DNA of 63,476 nucleotides, from assembly GCF_028598805.1 (NCBI RefSeq), contig NZ_JAQRFI010000027.1:1-63476 (forward strand). The letters are read 5' to 3'. Every line of letters starts with the position of its first letter. The stretch's first letter is position 1. The DNA comes from Xenorhabdus yunnanensis (lineage in GTDB: Bacteria; Pseudomonadota; Gammaproteobacteria; Enterobacterales; Enterobacteriaceae). Under the pieces are notes generated by a model. It saw only the letters and a program-made list of their open reading frames with translations. It was not told the DNA's origin and did no database searches. This document shows, piece by piece, positions 28,630-41,196 of this stretch. A program made the translations under genes and the position numbers.

Positions 28630-31374
28630 TTATTTCAACATATTACGAATAACATAATGCAAAATGCCATCATTATAGAAGTAAGCCAGTTCTGTTGCCG
28701 TATCAATGCGGCAACGGGTATCAATCATAACCTCCTGTCCATTAGCATAGATAATTTTCACCGTAATTGTTTGTCCAGGCTGAATATTAGCTAATCCAGT
28801 AATATCGATTCTCTCCTCTCCCGTCAGATTTAATGTCTTACGGCTAATGCCTTGAGGAAATTCCAATGGCAAGACCCCCATACCAATCAAGTTAGAACGA
28901 TGAATGCGCTCAAAAGATTCCGCAATCACAACCCTGACCCCTAGCAATCTTGTTCCTTTCGCCGCCCAGTCGCGACTTGATCCTGAACCATATTCTTTAC
29001 CCGCAATAACGGCTAATGGTATTTTTTCCTCTTGATAACGCATAGCGGCATCATAAATAGCAAGCTGGAATTGTGAAGGAATATGGCGGGTATATCCTCC
29101 TTCAATTCCTGATACCATTTCATTGCGAATACGAATGTTGGCAAACGTTCCTCGCATCATAACTTCATGATTGCCACGCCTTGAGCCATAAGAGTTAAAA
29201 TCTTTTGGTGCAACACCATGTTCTTGCAAGTAACGTCCGGCGGGACTGTCAGCATTGATATTTCCAGCTGGGGAAATATGATCCGTCGTGACTGAATCCC
29301 CCAAAATCGCCAAAATGTGGGCCTGATGAATATCTGTCACCGGTTTAGGCTCAGCCATCATCTCATTGAAGAAAGGGGGATGTCGTATATAGGTAGAGTC
29401 CGGCTGCCAAGAATAAGTCGCTGAACTTTCGACGCTCAGAGATTGCCAGCTTTCATCACCATCAAATACAGCATTATATTCTTTATGGAACATTTCAGTT
29501 CTGACTTTTCCAACTGCTTCTGCAACTTCTGCATTGTTGGGCCAAATATCTTTTAAATAAACATTATTACCTTGTTGATCTTTTCCGATAGGCTCCCGCG
29601 TCAGATCCTTTTTCATACTGCCAGAAAGAGCATAAGCCACTACCAACGGTGGTGATGCCAACCAGTTTGTTTTCACCAATGGATGAATGCGGCCTTCAAA
29701 ATTACGGTTACCGGAAAGCACTGCCCCAACGGTCAGATCAGATTGCTTAATCGCTGCTTCAATAGGATCAGGCAATGGCCCAGAGTTACCAATGCAGGTA
29801 GTGCAGCCATATCCCACTAAATTAAAACCAAGTTTTTCCAGATATGGCATGAAGCCTGCCAGATCCAGATAATCTGTCACTACTTTCGAGCCAGGGGCCA
29901 GTGAGGTTTTAACCCATGGTTGACGCTGCAAACCCTTCTCAACTGCTTTTTTGGCAAGTAAGCCTGCTGTCATCAATACACTAGGGTTAGAAGTATTTGT
30001 GCAGGAGGTAATGGCCGCAATAACCACAGCACCATCTTGCAGTGAAAAAGTTTGATTATTTAAAGTAATCGCTGCTGTAGTTGGTACTGCTGATAAAGGT
30101 TCTTGGGTTTTATGTATATTTTTATGGATATCCAATTCCATGGCAGATTGAAAAGCCTGTGGTACATTTCCCAATGCAACTCTGTCTTGAGGGCGTTTCG
30201 GCCCAGCCAGACTTGCTTCAACCGTTGACATATCTAACTCAAGGGTGCTAGTGAAGATAGGCTCATCCTCCGCGTTACGCCATAAGCCCTGAGTCTTGCA
30301 ATAAGCTTCAACCAAGGCAATTTCTTCCCCATGGCGCCCCGTTAAACGCATATAGCCTAATGTGATGTCATCGACTGGGAAAAAACCGCAGGTTGCGCCA
30401 TATTCAGGAGACATATTGGCAATGGTTGCCCTATCTGCCAGCGGCAAATCAGATAATCCATTACCGTAAAATTCAACAAATTTACCTACAACACCGTGTT
30501 TGCGCAGCATCTGTGTCACAGTCAATACAAGGTCAGTTGCCGTAATCCCTTCTTGCAATTTTCCAGTCAGTTTAAAACCAACAACATCCGGGATCAGCAT
30601 AGAAACTGGTTGCCCCAGCATGGCTGCCTCGGCTTCAATGCCTCCTACACCCCATCCCAGAACTCCCAATCCATTGATCATGGTCGTGTGTGAATCCGTT
30701 CCGACCAGCGTATCAGGATAAGCAAAATCCTTACCATCCTGATTTTCATACCAAACGGCTTTTCCCAGATATTCAAGGTTAACCTGATGACAAATCCCTG
30801 TTCCGGGAGGTACAACGCGGAAACGATTAAAAGCCTTCTGTCCCCAACGTAAAAACAGGTAACGTTCATGGTTGCGTGCCATTTCTATCTGAACATTTTC
30901 TGAAAATGCCTGCTCAGTACCAAATTTATCAACCATCACCGAGTGATCAATAACCAAATCAACAGGAGATAATGGATTAACTTGTTCTGCATTTCCACCG
31001 AGTCTCAACACTGCTTCCCGCATCGCAGCAAGATCCACTATGGCTGGTACACCCGTAAAATCTTGCATGAGTACACGAGCAGGACGATAAGCAATTTCTC
31101 GGTCTGCATGACCGTTTTTTTGCCATTCCACTAACGCTTTCAAATCGTCTTCCACAACAGACTCACCATCAATATTGCGTAGAAGATTTTCAAGCAGAAC
31201 TTTCAGAGACTTTGGCAGGCGGGATATATCACCCAATTGTTCAGATAACAGAGGTAAACTGTAATAGTGATAGGTTGTACTGCCAGTGGATTTGTTGACA
31301 CTCGATTTGCTATCAATCGATTTACTACTAATCGAGAGCGTTGAAGCACAGTCTGTTTTCAATTTAAACGACAT
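28630..31374 (-). CDS. acnA: Aconitate hydratase A
   Basis: The stress-resistant [4Fe-4S] aconitase of the TCA cycle, interconverting citrate and isocitrate. The 914-aa monomer has cluster ligands in [11 protein letters not shown] and [14 protein letters not shown], the substrate-binding [12 protein letters not shown] and the C-terminal [12 protein letters not shown]. It is about 23 residues longer than E. coli AcnA. The extra part lies near the N-terminus, before [10 protein letters not shown], and comes from three imperfect 15-base repeats (31291-31335) encoding five-residue units such as SIDSK. The position between ribA and cysB is conserved. Confidence 0.96.
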   Translation of the reverse strand: MSFKLKTDCASTLSISSKSIDSKSSVNKSTGSTTYHYYSLPLLSEQLGDISRLPKSLKVLLENLLRNIDGESVVEDDLKALVEWQKNGHADREIAYRPARVLMQDFTGVPAIVDLAAMREAVLRLGGNAEQVNPLSPVDLVIDHSVMVDKFGTEQAFSENVQIEMARNHERYLFLRWGQKAFNRFRVVPPGTGICHQVNLEYLGKAVWYENQDGKDFAYPDTLVGTDSHTTMINGLGVLGWGVGGIEAEAAMLGQPVSMLIPDVVGFKLTGKLQEGITATDLVLTVTQMLRKHGVVGKFVEFYGNGLSDLPLADRATIANMSPEYGATCGFFPVDDITLGYMRLTGRHGEEIALVEAYCKTQGLWRNAEDEPIFTSTLELDMSTVEASLAGPKRPQDRVALGNVPQAFQSAMELDIHKNIHKTQEPLSAVPTTAAITLNNQTFSLQDGAVVIAAITSCTNTSNPSVLMTAGLLAKKAVEKGLQRQPWVKTSLAPGSKVVTDYLDLAGFMPYLEKLGFNLVGYGCTTCIGNSGPLPDPIEAAIKQSDLTVGAVLSGNRNFEGRIHPLVKTNWLASPPLVVAYALSGSMKKDLTREPIGKDQQGNNVYLKDIWPNNAEVAEAVGKVRTEMFHKEYNAVFDGDESWQSLSVESSATYSWQPDSTYIRHPPFFNEMMAEPKPVTDIHQAHILAILGDSVTTDHISPAGNINADSPAGRYLQEHGVAPKDFNSYGSRRGNHEVMMRGTFANIRIRNEMVSGIEGGYTRHIPSQFQLAIYDAAMRYQEEKIPLAVIAGKEYGSGSSRDWAAKGTRLLGVRVVIAESFERIHRSNLIGMGVLPLEFPQGISRKTLNLTGEERIDITGLANIQPGQTITVKIIYANGQEVMIDTRCRIDTATELAYFYNDGILHYVIRNMLK
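31291..31335 (-). repeat. Three imperfect 15-bp tandem repeats within acnA
   Basis: On the minus strand: TCGATTAGTAGTAAA, TCGATTGATAGCAAA and TCGAGTGTCAACAAA in tandem, with a fourth degenerate copy at 31276-31290. They encode [10 protein letters not shown] and SSVNK, an N-terminal extension ahead of the conserved aconitase fold. Confidence 0.7.
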
Positions 31375-31668
31375 AACTCCTCCTTTCTTATTATTTATGG
31401 TCAGCTACACCATTAAACATAACATATAAGCAAGTATTTGTTATTCCGCAACCACACATTTTGCTAAATGGCTGTAAATTCTCATTTATTGATAAATTTT
31501 AATGATGACACCTCCAAAGTAGATATGTTTTATTCATGTTATAAGAGTTTGATTAAATTGGCTCTAAAGTTTCTACACATTTCTGGTGAGTAAATTTCAA
31601 ATTACAATTTAAAAAATGCAGGTATATTCAGAGTGCTCAATGAATTTATTAAATATTGGAGATAAATT

Positions 31669-32508
31669 ATGGATACAGAAAAAAATAAAGATTTCCAGCA
31701 TTATTTAAGCCATATACAGCAAGCAGAAAAATTCTTTTCCACTGATATTAAAGATAAATTTTCCTTGTCGGATTATCAGTTAAGAGATACAGATGGCCTT
31801 GTTCAATTTATTATTACTTCAAACATTGTTGACAAAGCCAATGTCATACAGAAAATGAATGAAATCAAAAAAATACAGATCTCCCTTTCTTCAATAGCTG
31901 CCGACTACATCACTAAATACACCAATGTTCATGGCAAAGAGTATAAGACTGACATTCAATTTTGGGGAGATATCATGGCAAAATTGCCATTAATGAGCGT
32001 CATGAATATTGAAAGTCAAACTTATCAACATGAAATGAAAGGAGTTTCAATTGCAACAAATTTACTCGAACTCATCATGGATATTATTTTAAATGCAGGC
32101 TCCCCTAGTCTTAATAGTTTTTCCAATTTCCTGCAAAAACAAGGTGATGCCATTAGGCTAGGTTTAAAACGAAATGGAGATCATTATTCCACTCTCACAT
32201 TAGCCAGTGCCATTGAGGCAATTGGAGTTGAAGATCGATTCATGTATGTCCCTAAAATAAAACTGTATAAAATAGATTTTAATAGAACCAACTCAGAAGT
32301 GACATCAAACTGTGCTTCTAATGAAAATATTAATGTTGAATTCACTTACTCCTCTTGTATTTCATTATTTAATTATCAAGCGTTAGAAGATCGTGATGTC
32401 AAAACAGCCTTCGATAACTTTATTCTTAAAAACCAAAAATCTTCTATCGAAAATTCTGATGATTTTTTCAGTGGTGAGTTTAAGACTGAGATTCCAAAAG
32501 AGTCATAA
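31669..32508 (+). CDS. Orphan protein of unknown function, possibly Evf-like
   Basis: A 279-aa protein, hydrophilic, with no signal peptide and no clear transmembrane segment except a moderately hydrophobic stretch (LLELIMDIILNAG, about residues 132-145). The C-terminal half looks like a beta/alpha fold with two cysteines (in NCASNEN and SSCISLF). The block 'FSNFLQKQGDAIRLGLKRNGDHYSTLTLASAIE' is split by no repeats. From memory it recalls the Evf-type insect virulence factor of Pectobacterium, which is palmitoylated on a C-terminal-half cysteine; this resemblance is unverified. It has its own AT-rich upstream region and GGAG before the ATG. E. coli has only short genes between acnA and cysB, so this is cargo. 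Confidence 0.6.
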   Translation: MDTEKNKDFQHYLSHIQQAEKFFSTDIKDKFSLSDYQLRDTDGLVQFIITSNIVDKANVIQKMNEIKKIQISLSSIAADYITKYTNVHGKEYKTDIQFWGDIMAKLPLMSVMNIESQTYQHEMKGVSIATNLLELIMDIILNAGSPSLNSFSNFLQKQGDAIRLGLKRNGDHYSTLTLASAIEAIGVEDRFMYVPKIKLYKIDFNRTNSEVTSNCASNENINVEFTYSSCISLFNYQALEDRDVKTAFDNFILKNQKSSIENSDDFFSGEFKTEIPKES

Positions 32509-32657
32509 AATAATTGTGGCTTCAGAAAGTTGAAGATATTTTTATTAAATCAAAATCAGCAATTTTCATTTAAAAGAAAGTGAGAGAGCTAACGATAAAG
32601 AATTAGCAGAGACCCTGCAAGGACTTTTGTAATCAAATAATGGGAAGAAGATAAAGA

Positions 32658-32692
32658 TTAAACCACCCCTTACATTCCAAGGGGTGGTTTAA
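32658..32692 (-). terminator. Strong terminator after cysB
   Basis: Perfect 14-base stem TTAAACCACCCCTT/AAGGGGTGGTTTAA with a 7-base loop, 26 bases beyond the cysB stop. It can also stop transcription from the orphan gene on the plus strand. Confidence 0.85.
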
Positions 32693-32717
32693 TCTTCTAA
32701 GCTATTCTTTATACTAT

Positions 32718-33740
<1,023 letters not shown>

Positions 33741-33914
33741 TCAATGTCTATATTGCTAATCGTTATTCACTTATAACCATACAGAATATATATTTGTCAA
33801 TATATAACCACTATAACACCTGCTGTATATTTATATAACAAATAATTAGATTGAGTAACTATTATCAAACGTTTGTTGCAGATATATTGTGTTTAAATTT
33901 TGCTGAAATACAAA

Positions 33915-33942
33915 AAAAGCCAGTCCAATGGACTGGCTTTTT
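33915..33942 (-). terminator. Terminator after topA
   Basis: Twelve-base stem AAAAGCCAGTCC/GGACTGGCTTTT with a 3-base loop and A/T flanks, 110 bases past the topA stop. It is symmetrical but only topA is oriented into it. The rest of the 360-base topA-cysB interval is AT-rich and carries the cysB promoter. Confidence 0.8.
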
Positions 33943-34052
33943 AGAAAGAAAAGTTGCATTTCTGCCAAAAAAAGAAATATACCTCTAAATATATGTCTAT
34001 GATATATACTCAATAAATAAGGGTATAACACATAAACTAATCATCAGATCAA

Positions 34053-36650
34053 TTATTTCTCTTTCACAACCCAAGCACCTTCAACAAAAAATGCTGCCCA
34101 TCCGGTAGCTTTACCATTTTTCTCAGAAGAAACATATTGCTGCTTAGTTTTACGGCTAAAACGGACAATTGTTTTATTTCCCTCAGGATCCGCAACAGGT
34201 GCTTCCGCTAAATAACGCAATTTCTCCGGCAAACGATCTTTGAACTGAACAAGCTCTTCAACCAATGGTGCGCGCGTTTCACGGGATTTAGGGAAAGTGT
34301 TGGCCGCTAAAAATACTCCGGCTGCACCATCACGCAGGACAAAGTAAGCATCTGATTTTTCACATGCCAGTTCAGGTAACGGAACAGGGTCTTCTTTCGG
34401 TGGTGCTACTTCCCCACTACGCAAAATCTTACGGGTATTTTTGCACTCTTCGTTTGTACAACCCATGTATTTACCAAAACGCCCCATTTTTAGGTGCATT
34501 TCTGAACCGCACTTATCACACTCAACTATTGGACCATCGTAGCCCTTGATGCGAAATTCACCTTCTTCAATCTCATAACCATCACATGCAGGATTATTAC
34601 CGCATACATGCAATTTCCGTTGATTATCAATCAAATAACTGTCCATCGCTGTACCACATTTTTTACAGCGACAGCGAGCACGCAATGCATTGGTTTCAGC
34701 ATCATCCCCCTCCAGAATATTCAGAATCTCATTTTCTGGAATAAGGTTAATAGTCTGCTTACATCTCTCTTTAGGTGATAGTGCGTAACCAGAGCAGCCA
34801 AGAAATACGCCTGTTGTCGCAGTACGGATCCCCATTGGGCGGCTACAGGTCGGACATTCAATTGATGTAATCACCATAGGATTCGGGCGCATTCCACCCT
34901 CATCAGGATCTTTATTGGCTACATCAAGCTGCTCACTGAAATTGGAGAAAAATTCGTCAAGAACGCCTTTCCAATCCACCTCATTATTGGCTACATGATC
35001 GAGCTGGTCTTCCATTCTTGCCGTAAAGTCATAACTCATCAATTCGTTGAAATTTTCTCCCAAACGATCATTGACGATTTCACCCATTTTCTCCGCATAG
35101 AATCGGCGGTTTTCTACTCGAACATAACCACGATCCTGAATAGTTGAGATAATTGATGCATAAGTTGATGGACGACCAATCCCGCGTTTTTCCAACTCCC
35201 TGACCAAGGATGCTTCACTGAAACGCGCAGGTGGTTTTGTAAAGTGCTGACTTGGTATCAATTCTTGCAAATCAAGTTCTGTTCCCACTTCAATTACTGG
35301 CAAAGTATTATCTTCATCCCCTTTGCGCAAAGTCAGCATTACTTTTGTCCAACCATCAAAACGCAGAGTACGGCCTTTAGCGCGCAGCTCAAAATCGCCA
35401 GCTTGAACGGTCAGTGTCGTGGAATCATATTTCGCAGGCATCATCTGACAAGCGATAAACTGACGCCAGATAAGCTGATACAATTTTTGCGCGTCAGCTT
35501 CCATATCTTTCAGTTCTTCAGCCATAACATCGACATTAGAGGGCCGAATCGCTTCATGGGCTTCCTGAGAGTTTTCCTTGCTGCTATAAACATTGACACT
35601 TTTCGGCAAATATTTGTCACCGAAATGGTTGCTGATATAACCACGAACCATTTCCAAAGCATCCTGACTCAAGTTAGTCGAGTCAGTACGCATATAAGTG
35701 ATATGCCCTGCCTCATATAAGCGTTGTGCCATCATCATGGTTTTCTTGACCCCAAACCCAAGCCGTGTACTTGCAGCTTGTTGCAATGTTGAGGTGATGA
35801 ACGGTGCACTCGGTTTACTGGATGTCGGACGATCTTCACGATCAATCACTTTGTATTTCGCTTTCTCAAGCAAAGATACTGCTGATTGCGTTTGTTGAGC
35901 ATTTACAGGTTTAAACGGCTTTCCCTTCTCATGGGTGACTTCCATATGGAGAGGAGTATCTCCCTTAGCCATTAAATCCGCATAAAGCTGCCAATACTCT
36001 TCCGGCACGAATGCCTTAATTTCACGTTCCCGCTCAACAACAAGACGAACCGCAACTGATTGAACTCGCCCAGCGGACAACCCTCTGGCAACTTTTTTCC
36101 ACAGTAGCGGGGAAACCATATAACCCACAACGCGATCCATAAAACGGCGCGCTTGCTGAGCATTAACGCGATCAATATTCAATTCACCGGGTTTATCAAA
36201 AGCCTGTGTGATTGCATTTTTGGTGATTTCATTGAATACCACCCGACTGAAACGGGAAGCGTCCCCACCAATCACTTCTCGCAGATGCCACGCAATAGCT
36301 TCTCCCTCTCGGTCAAGATCCGTTGCAAGATAGATGCGATCAGCTTTTTCAGCCAGCGTTTGCAGCTCTGAAACAACTTTTTCTTTGCCTGGCAAAATTT
36401 GATAGTTCGCTTCCCAACCATGATAGGGATCGACGCCCATACGGTTTATCAGTGCCGTTTTCTCATCTTTTTTTACTTTCTTTTTATTCTTATCGGTAGA
36501 TGAGCTTGAACTCTTTTGACTCACTGTTCCACTCGTCGGCAAATCACGGATATGACCCACACTGGATTTCACAACGTAGTCATTCCCCAGATATTTATTG
36601 ATTGTTTTGGCTTTTGCCGGGGACTCCACTATAACAAGAGCTTTAGCCAT
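34053..36650 (-). CDS. topA: DNA topoisomerase I (type IA)
   Basis: Relaxes negative supercoils with a transient 5'-phosphotyrosine link. 865 aa, the E. coli length. The N-terminal TOPRIM domain has [17 protein letters not shown] and [15 protein letters not shown], the active-site tyrosine is in [10 protein letters not shown], and [11 protein letters not shown] follows. Three C-terminal zinc fingers (CPTCSRPMG..., [11 protein letters not shown]..., [10 protein letters not shown]...) precede the basic tail. A spacer [17 protein letters not shown] insert near residues 45-60 is low complexity. Order topA-cysB is conserved. Confidence 0.96.
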   Translation of the reverse strand: MAKALVIVESPAKAKTINKYLGNDYVVKSSVGHIRDLPTSGTVSQKSSSSSTDKNKKKVKKDEKTALINRMGVDPYHGWEANYQILPGKEKVVSELQTLAEKADRIYLATDLDREGEAIAWHLREVIGGDASRFSRVVFNEITKNAITQAFDKPGELNIDRVNAQQARRFMDRVVGYMVSPLLWKKVARGLSAGRVQSVAVRLVVEREREIKAFVPEEYWQLYADLMAKGDTPLHMEVTHEKGKPFKPVNAQQTQSAVSLLEKAKYKVIDREDRPTSSKPSAPFITSTLQQAASTRLGFGVKKTMMMAQRLYEAGHITYMRTDSTNLSQDALEMVRGYISNHFGDKYLPKSVNVYSSKENSQEAHEAIRPSNVDVMAEELKDMEADAQKLYQLIWRQFIACQMMPAKYDSTTLTVQAGDFELRAKGRTLRFDGWTKVMLTLRKGDEDNTLPVIEVGTELDLQELIPSQHFTKPPARFSEASLVRELEKRGIGRPSTYASIISTIQDRGYVRVENRRFYAEKMGEIVNDRLGENFNELMSYDFTARMEDQLDHVANNEVDWKGVLDEFFSNFSEQLDVANKDPDEGGMRPNPMVITSIECPTCSRPMGIRTATTGVFLGCSGYALSPKERCKQTINLIPENEILNILEGDDAETNALRARCRCKKCGTAMDSYLIDNQRKLHVCGNNPACDGYEIEEGEFRIKGYDGPIVECDKCGSEMHLKMGRFGKYMGCTNEECKNTRKILRSGEVAPPKEDPVPLPELACEKSDAYFVLRDGAAGVFLAANTFPKSRETRAPLVEELVQFKDRLPEKLRYLAEAPVADPEGNKTIVRFSRKTKQQYVSSEKNGKATGWAAFFVEGAWVVKEK

Positions 36651-36957
36651 AGTTACCTTTACCTAATTATCTTCTTTTCAGATGGCGAAAATCACGGCGT
36701 TATGTTGCGATATATAAAATAAAACCTCTTTTTATATTGCGATAGATTTGCAAGATATCAACTAATTTTTATCTTGTACTTTTGCTTAAGCGCAAAACTC
36801 TTTGAAATATTTAGGGTATTTTATATACCAACATAGGCCATGCAATTGTATGATTTAACAATTGTAAACAAAATCTTCCATCTGCATGACGAAAAGCCCA
36901 CACTCTACCTGATAAAAAACGATGCGCAACAACTTATTTCTTGAAAGAGCACAATAA

Positions 36958-37209
36958 ATGCAAACTGAAATCATTCCAATTAAGCGAGAACAGTTACTGA
37001 AAAAAGCAAATAAAATCATTGAGACACACGACGATTTTATACAGGGAATGTGCGCAGAGAGTATGGAACAAAAAGGTAGAATATTAGTATTTCGAAGCGA
37101 GTATTTTCTGGATGAAAATGGATTACCTGCCGAAAAAAGTACCGCTGTGTTTAATATGTTTAAACATTTAGCACATATATTATCCAAAAAGTATCGTTTA
37201 GTTGATTAA
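36958..37209 (+). CDS. yciN: Conserved small protein YciN
   Basis: An 83-aa protein identical in length to E. coli YciN and ending [19 protein letters not shown] as that protein does. Its function is not known. It is divergent from topA and convergent with sohB, as in E. coli. The 307 bases between topA and yciN contain no other frame of note and should hold both promoters. Confidence 0.9.
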   Translation: MQTEIIPIKREQLLKKANKIIETHDDFIQGMCAESMEQKGRILVFRSEYFLDENGLPAEKSTAVFNMFKHLAHILSKKYRLVD

Positions 37210-37470
37210 AAAACTAACAATATCATTCCTGCCTGATTGATAAGCTATCAATAAATATGCGGACAATAAAGGATACAACAAGATTTCCTCTATTGACCCG
37301 CATTTTACTCGTATAATACTTGCAATGATTTCAATAACTGAGTTCAGAAACTTTTTTGAATCGGTTTAGCACATAACCTGGTTTAGTACATGCTTATGTC
37401 AGTTTGTCACCATATACAAGCAATAATAAACGTTTGTAGCTATAACAGCTTTCCGTCATAACCAATTCCT

Positions 37471-38517
37471 TCATAATAAAGGCTTTTCTCCCCTTTGCCA
37501 CCAACGCATAAACAGTTTATCAACGTTTTCCATCGCACTACCCATAAAACGCTCTATGACACGTTTGCGGCGAGAATAGTTGACGCCAATAACTTCATAG
37601 CGTTTGATTTTTTCAATCAAGAAATCATCGCTAACACCCATGTCATCAATCAGTCCATTCTCTTTTGCTTGCATACCATACCAATACTCACCAGTTGCTA
37701 CTTTTTCCACATCCAAAGATGGACGATGTTGATGAATAAATGATTTGAATAACTTATGCGTTTCGTTCAAATCTTCCTGGAATTTCTTACGGCCCTGTTC
37801 AGTATTTTCGCCCAGAACAGTCAAAGTACGTTTGTACTCGCCAGCAGTATGCAATTCCACATCAATATCATTTTTCTTCAACAACCTATGAATATTTGGC
37901 AATTGCGCCACAACACCAATGGAGCCAATGATCGCAAACGGTGCGGCAATGATACGGTCAGCTACACAAGCCATCATATAACCACCACTTGCAGCAACTT
38001 TATCCACGGCAACCGTCAGATGTACCCCTTTCTGTCGCAAACGAGCCAGTTGAGATGCTGCCAGTCCATATCCATGAACCACACCACCAGGGCTTTCCAG
38101 ACGCAATAACACTTCATCATTTTTGTCTGCTACTGCCAATATTGCACTGATCTCTTCGCGGAGGGAATCCACCTCATGAGCATCCATACTGCCTTTAAAA
38201 TCCAAAACATAAAGATTCGGCTTCTGTAAACCTTTATGGCCAGTTTTGGCTTCTGTTTTTTTCTGTTTGGCATCACTCTTTTGCTGCTTTTTTAATGCCT
38301 TTCGCCAGATTTTCTGTTCTTCTTCGCCCATTCTAGCCTGCTGCATTTGACGCTGCCTTTCCTTGTATAATTCACCAAGATTAGTCAGTTTCAATTCTCC
38401 TTTGTGCATTGTTTTACGCACACCTAAGCCGATACAAACTACCGCCAGAACGGCGATTGCTAAAACCACCGTGAGTACTTTAGCTAAGAACAATCCGTAT
38501 AGAGACAAATATTCCAC
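37471..38517 (-). CDS. sohB: Inner-membrane peptidase SohB (S49 family)
   Basis: A signal-peptide-peptidase-A-like serine protease, 348 aa. One N-terminal transmembrane helix (about residues 8-32), then a charged Lys/Gln-rich segment, then the S49 fold. The nucleophile Ser is in VAASGGYMMACVAD and the likely general-base Lys is in YKRTLTVLGENTEQG. The GTG at 38517 follows AAAGGTGG and gives the start VEYLSLYGLFLAK like the E. coli protein; a longer reading with an ATG further upstream is possible. Confidence 0.93.
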   Translation of the reverse strand: MEYLSLYGLFLAKVLTVVLAIAVLAVVCIGLGVRKTMHKGELKLTNLGELYKERQRQMQQARMGEEEQKIWRKALKKQQKSDAKQKKTEAKTGHKGLQKPNLYVLDFKGSMDAHEVDSLREEISAILAVADKNDEVLLRLESPGGVVHGYGLAASQLARLRQKGVHLTVAVDKVAASGGYMMACVADRIIAAPFAIIGSIGVVAQLPNIHRLLKKNDIDVELHTAGEYKRTLTVLGENTEQGRKKFQEDLNETHKLFKSFIHQHRPSLDVEKVATGEYWYGMQAKENGLIDDMGVSDDFLIEKIKRYEVIGVNYSRRKRVIERFMGSAMENVDKLFMRWWQRGEKPLL

Positions 38518-38723
38518 AGATCCACCTTTCATTAATTTATGATGAACAATATGTTTCATTCTAACTAAAAATCGAAAGTCTTACTCTAATAGTTTGTTTA
38601 GTACTGCTGTAGCCATAAGCACAAATTTGACGGGAACCTTAAGTTTTGTTCTTATGATAACCCGCATGTGCCATTCTGAAATGGCAAATCATAGATTCAT
38701 AAGCAATACAGGAAGATTGTCCG

Positions 38724-39488
38724 ATGTTTGATTACCAACCCAATAACGATCTGCTGCAACAAAAAATTATTTTAGTAACCGGTGCTGGCGATGGAATTGG
38801 GCGTGAGGCCGCGCTGACTTATGCCCGTCACGGCGCACAAGTTATTTTGCTGGGGCGTACAACTGCGAAACTGGAAGCAGTGAAGCAACAAATTGAAAAC
38901 GTTGGCGGTTTGCCTGCTGATGTTTATACGATGGACCTGCTGACTGTGACCGCAGAAGAATGTCAAAATTTCGCCAACAACCTAACACAGCGTTATTCAC
39001 ATTTGGATGGTGTTTTGCATAATGCGGGGCTTCTGGGTGTCGTTGCCCCTATCATAGAACAGCCTGTCCAACTTTGGCATGAAGTGATGCAAGTGAATGT
39101 CAACGCCACTTTTATGCTGACTCAGGCGTTAATTCCTCTTTTATTGAAATCCACCAGCGGTTCTTTGGTACTTACCAGCTCCAGTGTCGGTCGCGAAGGC
39201 AGAAGTAGCTGGGGAGCCTATGCTGTATCCAAGTTTGCCACAGAAGGCTTAATGCAAGTTTTGGCGCAAGAATATCAAAACACGTCCCTGCGCATTAACT
39301 GTATAAACCCCGGCGGAACACGCACCAGTATGCGAGCGAATGCCTTTCCTGATGAAAACTCTTCCAAGTTAAAAACCCCAGCGGATATTATGCCTGTCTA
39401 TCTTTATGTAATGGGAGACGACAGCCGAAATGATTCCGGTATCAGTTTTGATGCCCAACCCGGTCGCAAAGCGGGGCCTGCCGAATAA
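38724..39488 (+). CDS. yciK: Short-chain dehydrogenase YciK
   Basis: A 254-aa classical SDR oxidoreductase. The cofactor loop is VTGAGDGIGREAA, NAG is in LHNAGLLG, the catalytic Ser is in LTSSSVGREG, and the YxxxK is YAVSK. Substrate unknown; E. coli YciK is annotated as a putative oxoacyl-ACP-type reductase. The stop overlaps the btuR start by one base, a conserved pair. Confidence 0.94.
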   Translation: MFDYQPNNDLLQQKIILVTGAGDGIGREAALTYARHGAQVILLGRTTAKLEAVKQQIENVGGLPADVYTMDLLTVTAEECQNFANNLTQRYSHLDGVLHNAGLLGVVAPIIEQPVQLWHEVMQVNVNATFMLTQALIPLLLKSTSGSLVLTSSSVGREGRSSWGAYAVSKFATEGLMQVLAQEYQNTSLRINCINPGGTRTSMRANAFPDENSSKLKTPADIMPVYLYVMGDDSRNDSGISFDAQPGRKAGPAE

Positions 39489-40084
39489 TGACCAGAGATA
39501 ACAGCCAGTATCAAAAAAGGCAGCAACGCCTGAAAGAAAAAGTCGATGCCCGCATTGAAGCCGCACAACAAGAACGGGGGATCGTCATCGTATTCACCGG
39601 AAACGGTAAAGGAAAAACCACCGCTGCATTTGGCACAGTCTTTCGTGCAATCGGTCATGGACAGCGTGCTGGCGTTATCCAATTCATTAAAGGAACTTGG
39701 GAAAGCGGTGAAAGAAACTTGCTGGCGCAACAAGGTGTTGAATTTCATGTGATGGCAACTGGTTTCACATGGGAAACACAAAATCGTGAAACAGATACCG
39801 CTGCCTGCCAAACCGCATGGAAACATGCTGTGAGAATGTTATCCGATCCTTCATTGCATCTTGTGATGCTGGATGAATTGACTTACATGACCAGTTACGG
39901 TTATTTAGAACTTGCCGATGTTTTGACTGCCCTCAAACAGCGCCCTTCACATCAAAGTGTGATTATCACAGGCAGAGGATGCCATCGAGAATTACTGGAA
40001 TATGCCGATACAATTACGGAAATGCGTCCGGTAAAACATGCTTTTGATGCCGGAATCAAAGCACAAAAAGGCGTTGATTGGTAG
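39488..40084 (+). CDS. btuR: Cob(I)yrinic acid a,c-diamide adenosyltransferase
   Basis: Transfers the adenosyl group from ATP to cob(I)alamin or cobyrinic precursors, making coenzyme B12. 198 aa, with the P-loop GNGKGKTTAAFG near residue 38 and LDELTYM in the middle, as in BtuR/CobO/CobA. Translationally coupled to yciK. Confidence 0.95.
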   Translation: MTRDNSQYQKRQQRLKEKVDARIEAAQQERGIVIVFTGNGKGKTTAAFGTVFRAIGHGQRAGVIQFIKGTWESGERNLLAQQGVEFHVMATGFTWETQNRETDTAACQTAWKHAVRMLSDPSLHLVMLDELTYMTSYGYLELADVLTALKQRPSHQSVIITGRGCHRELLEYADTITEMRPVKHAFDAGIKAQKGVDW

Positions 40085-40127
40085 CTAATTGGTGTAGTTG
40101 ATGAGTGTAATTGATTGATAAATGAAT

Positions 40128-40190
40128 CCGCTGTTTCAGTTTGTATCAGCATTTATACTAAATTTATGCTAATCAATATTGAAACAGCGG
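40128..40190. terminator. Long inverted repeat between btuR and rluB
   Basis: Eleven-base arms CCGCTGTTTCA (40128-40138) and TGAAACAGCGG (40180-40190) separated by 41 bases, between two convergent genes. The loop is long and there is no T tract, so it is a weak bidirectional terminator candidate. Confidence 0.4.
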
Positions 40191-40200
40191 CTTAGGCGTA

Positions 40201-41127
40201 TTAACGACCTTTAGATGTCGTCTTCCTGCCAGCATTCTGGCGAGAACTGCTTGCCGGACGCTGCTTCCCAGCTGGGTGGGATGCAACCTGTGCATGTCTT
40301 CTTACTGCACGGCGGATTTGGTTAGCTTTAATGCGACGCTGATCACGTTCAACTGCAACCTTTGTCACAACTTCTTCGTCCAAACCAACCAACTGACGTA
40401 AATAGTTAGTCTGTTCCAGTCCCAACTCAGTCCAGCCAGCACGCGGCAAGCCTTTCGGCAGATCAATATCACCATAACGCACACGGATCAGGCGGCTGAC
40501 CTGAACACCAACAGTTTCCCACAAACGTCTGACTTCACGGTTGCGACCTTCTGTCAAAGTGACGTTGTACCATTGGTTGATCCCTTCACCACCTTTAAAA
40601 GCGATGGTTTTGAATGAAGCCGGGCCATCTTCCAATTGCACACCTTGCGTCAGTTGACGTAGTTTTGCATTATCCACTTCACCAAAAACGCGAACCGCAT
40701 ACTCACGCTCAACTTCGCAGCTTGGGTGCATCAAACGGTTAGCTAACTCCCCATCGGTAGTAAACAGCAGCAATCCACAAGTGTTAATATCCAAACGCCC
40801 TACTGCAATCCAGCGCGCGCCCTGCATTTTTGGCAGGCGATCAAATACCGTCGGACGGCCTTCAGGATCATGACGGGTACATAATTCACCTTCCGGCTTG
40901 TAATAGGCCAGAACACGACAAACTGATTTCTGTGGTTCTTTGATATTCAAAATCCGTCCATCCAGACGAATTTTTACTGAGAGTTTAACTTCAATTCGAT
41001 CACCCAACTTTGCGGTCTTGCCATCAATGCTGATGCGCCCTTGTTGGATATATCCCTCGATTTCGCGACGAGAGCCATGGCCAGAACGCGCGAGAACTTT
41101 TTGTAACTTTTCTGTTTTATCGCTCAT
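40201..41127 (-). CDS. rluB: 23S rRNA pseudouridine(2605) synthase
   Basis: Converts U2605 of 23S rRNA to pseudouridine. 308 aa: N-terminal S4 RNA-binding domain ([26 protein letters not shown]), then the RsuA-family catalytic domain with the nucleophilic Asp in [17 protein letters not shown], and a basic low-complexity tail. Downstream of yciO in the rnm-yciO-rluB group, conserved with E. coli. Confidence 0.95.
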   Translation of the reverse strand: MSDKTEKLQKVLARSGHGSRREIEGYIQQGRISIDGKTAKLGDRIEVKLSVKIRLDGRILNIKEPQKSVCRVLAYYKPEGELCTRHDPEGRPTVFDRLPKMQGARWIAVGRLDINTCGLLLFTTDGELANRLMHPSCEVEREYAVRVFGEVDNAKLRQLTQGVQLEDGPASFKTIAFKGGEGINQWYNVTLTEGRNREVRRLWETVGVQVSRLIRVRYGDIDLPKGLPRAGWTELGLEQTNYLRQLVGLDEEVVTKVAVERDQRRIKANQIRRAVRRHAQVASHPAGKQRPASSSRQNAGRKTTSKGR

Positions 41128-41196
41128 TGAGCAACCTCTATTGTCGCCTTCACAGGCGTCGTATATATTAATAAATAAAAAATTAAATCGTGTACT

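Noticed and set aside
32549-32632. Short frame ending ELAETLQGLL before the cysB terminator
   Set aside because: Only 27 codons with no start codon or ribosome-binding site; could be a gene remnant but too short to support.
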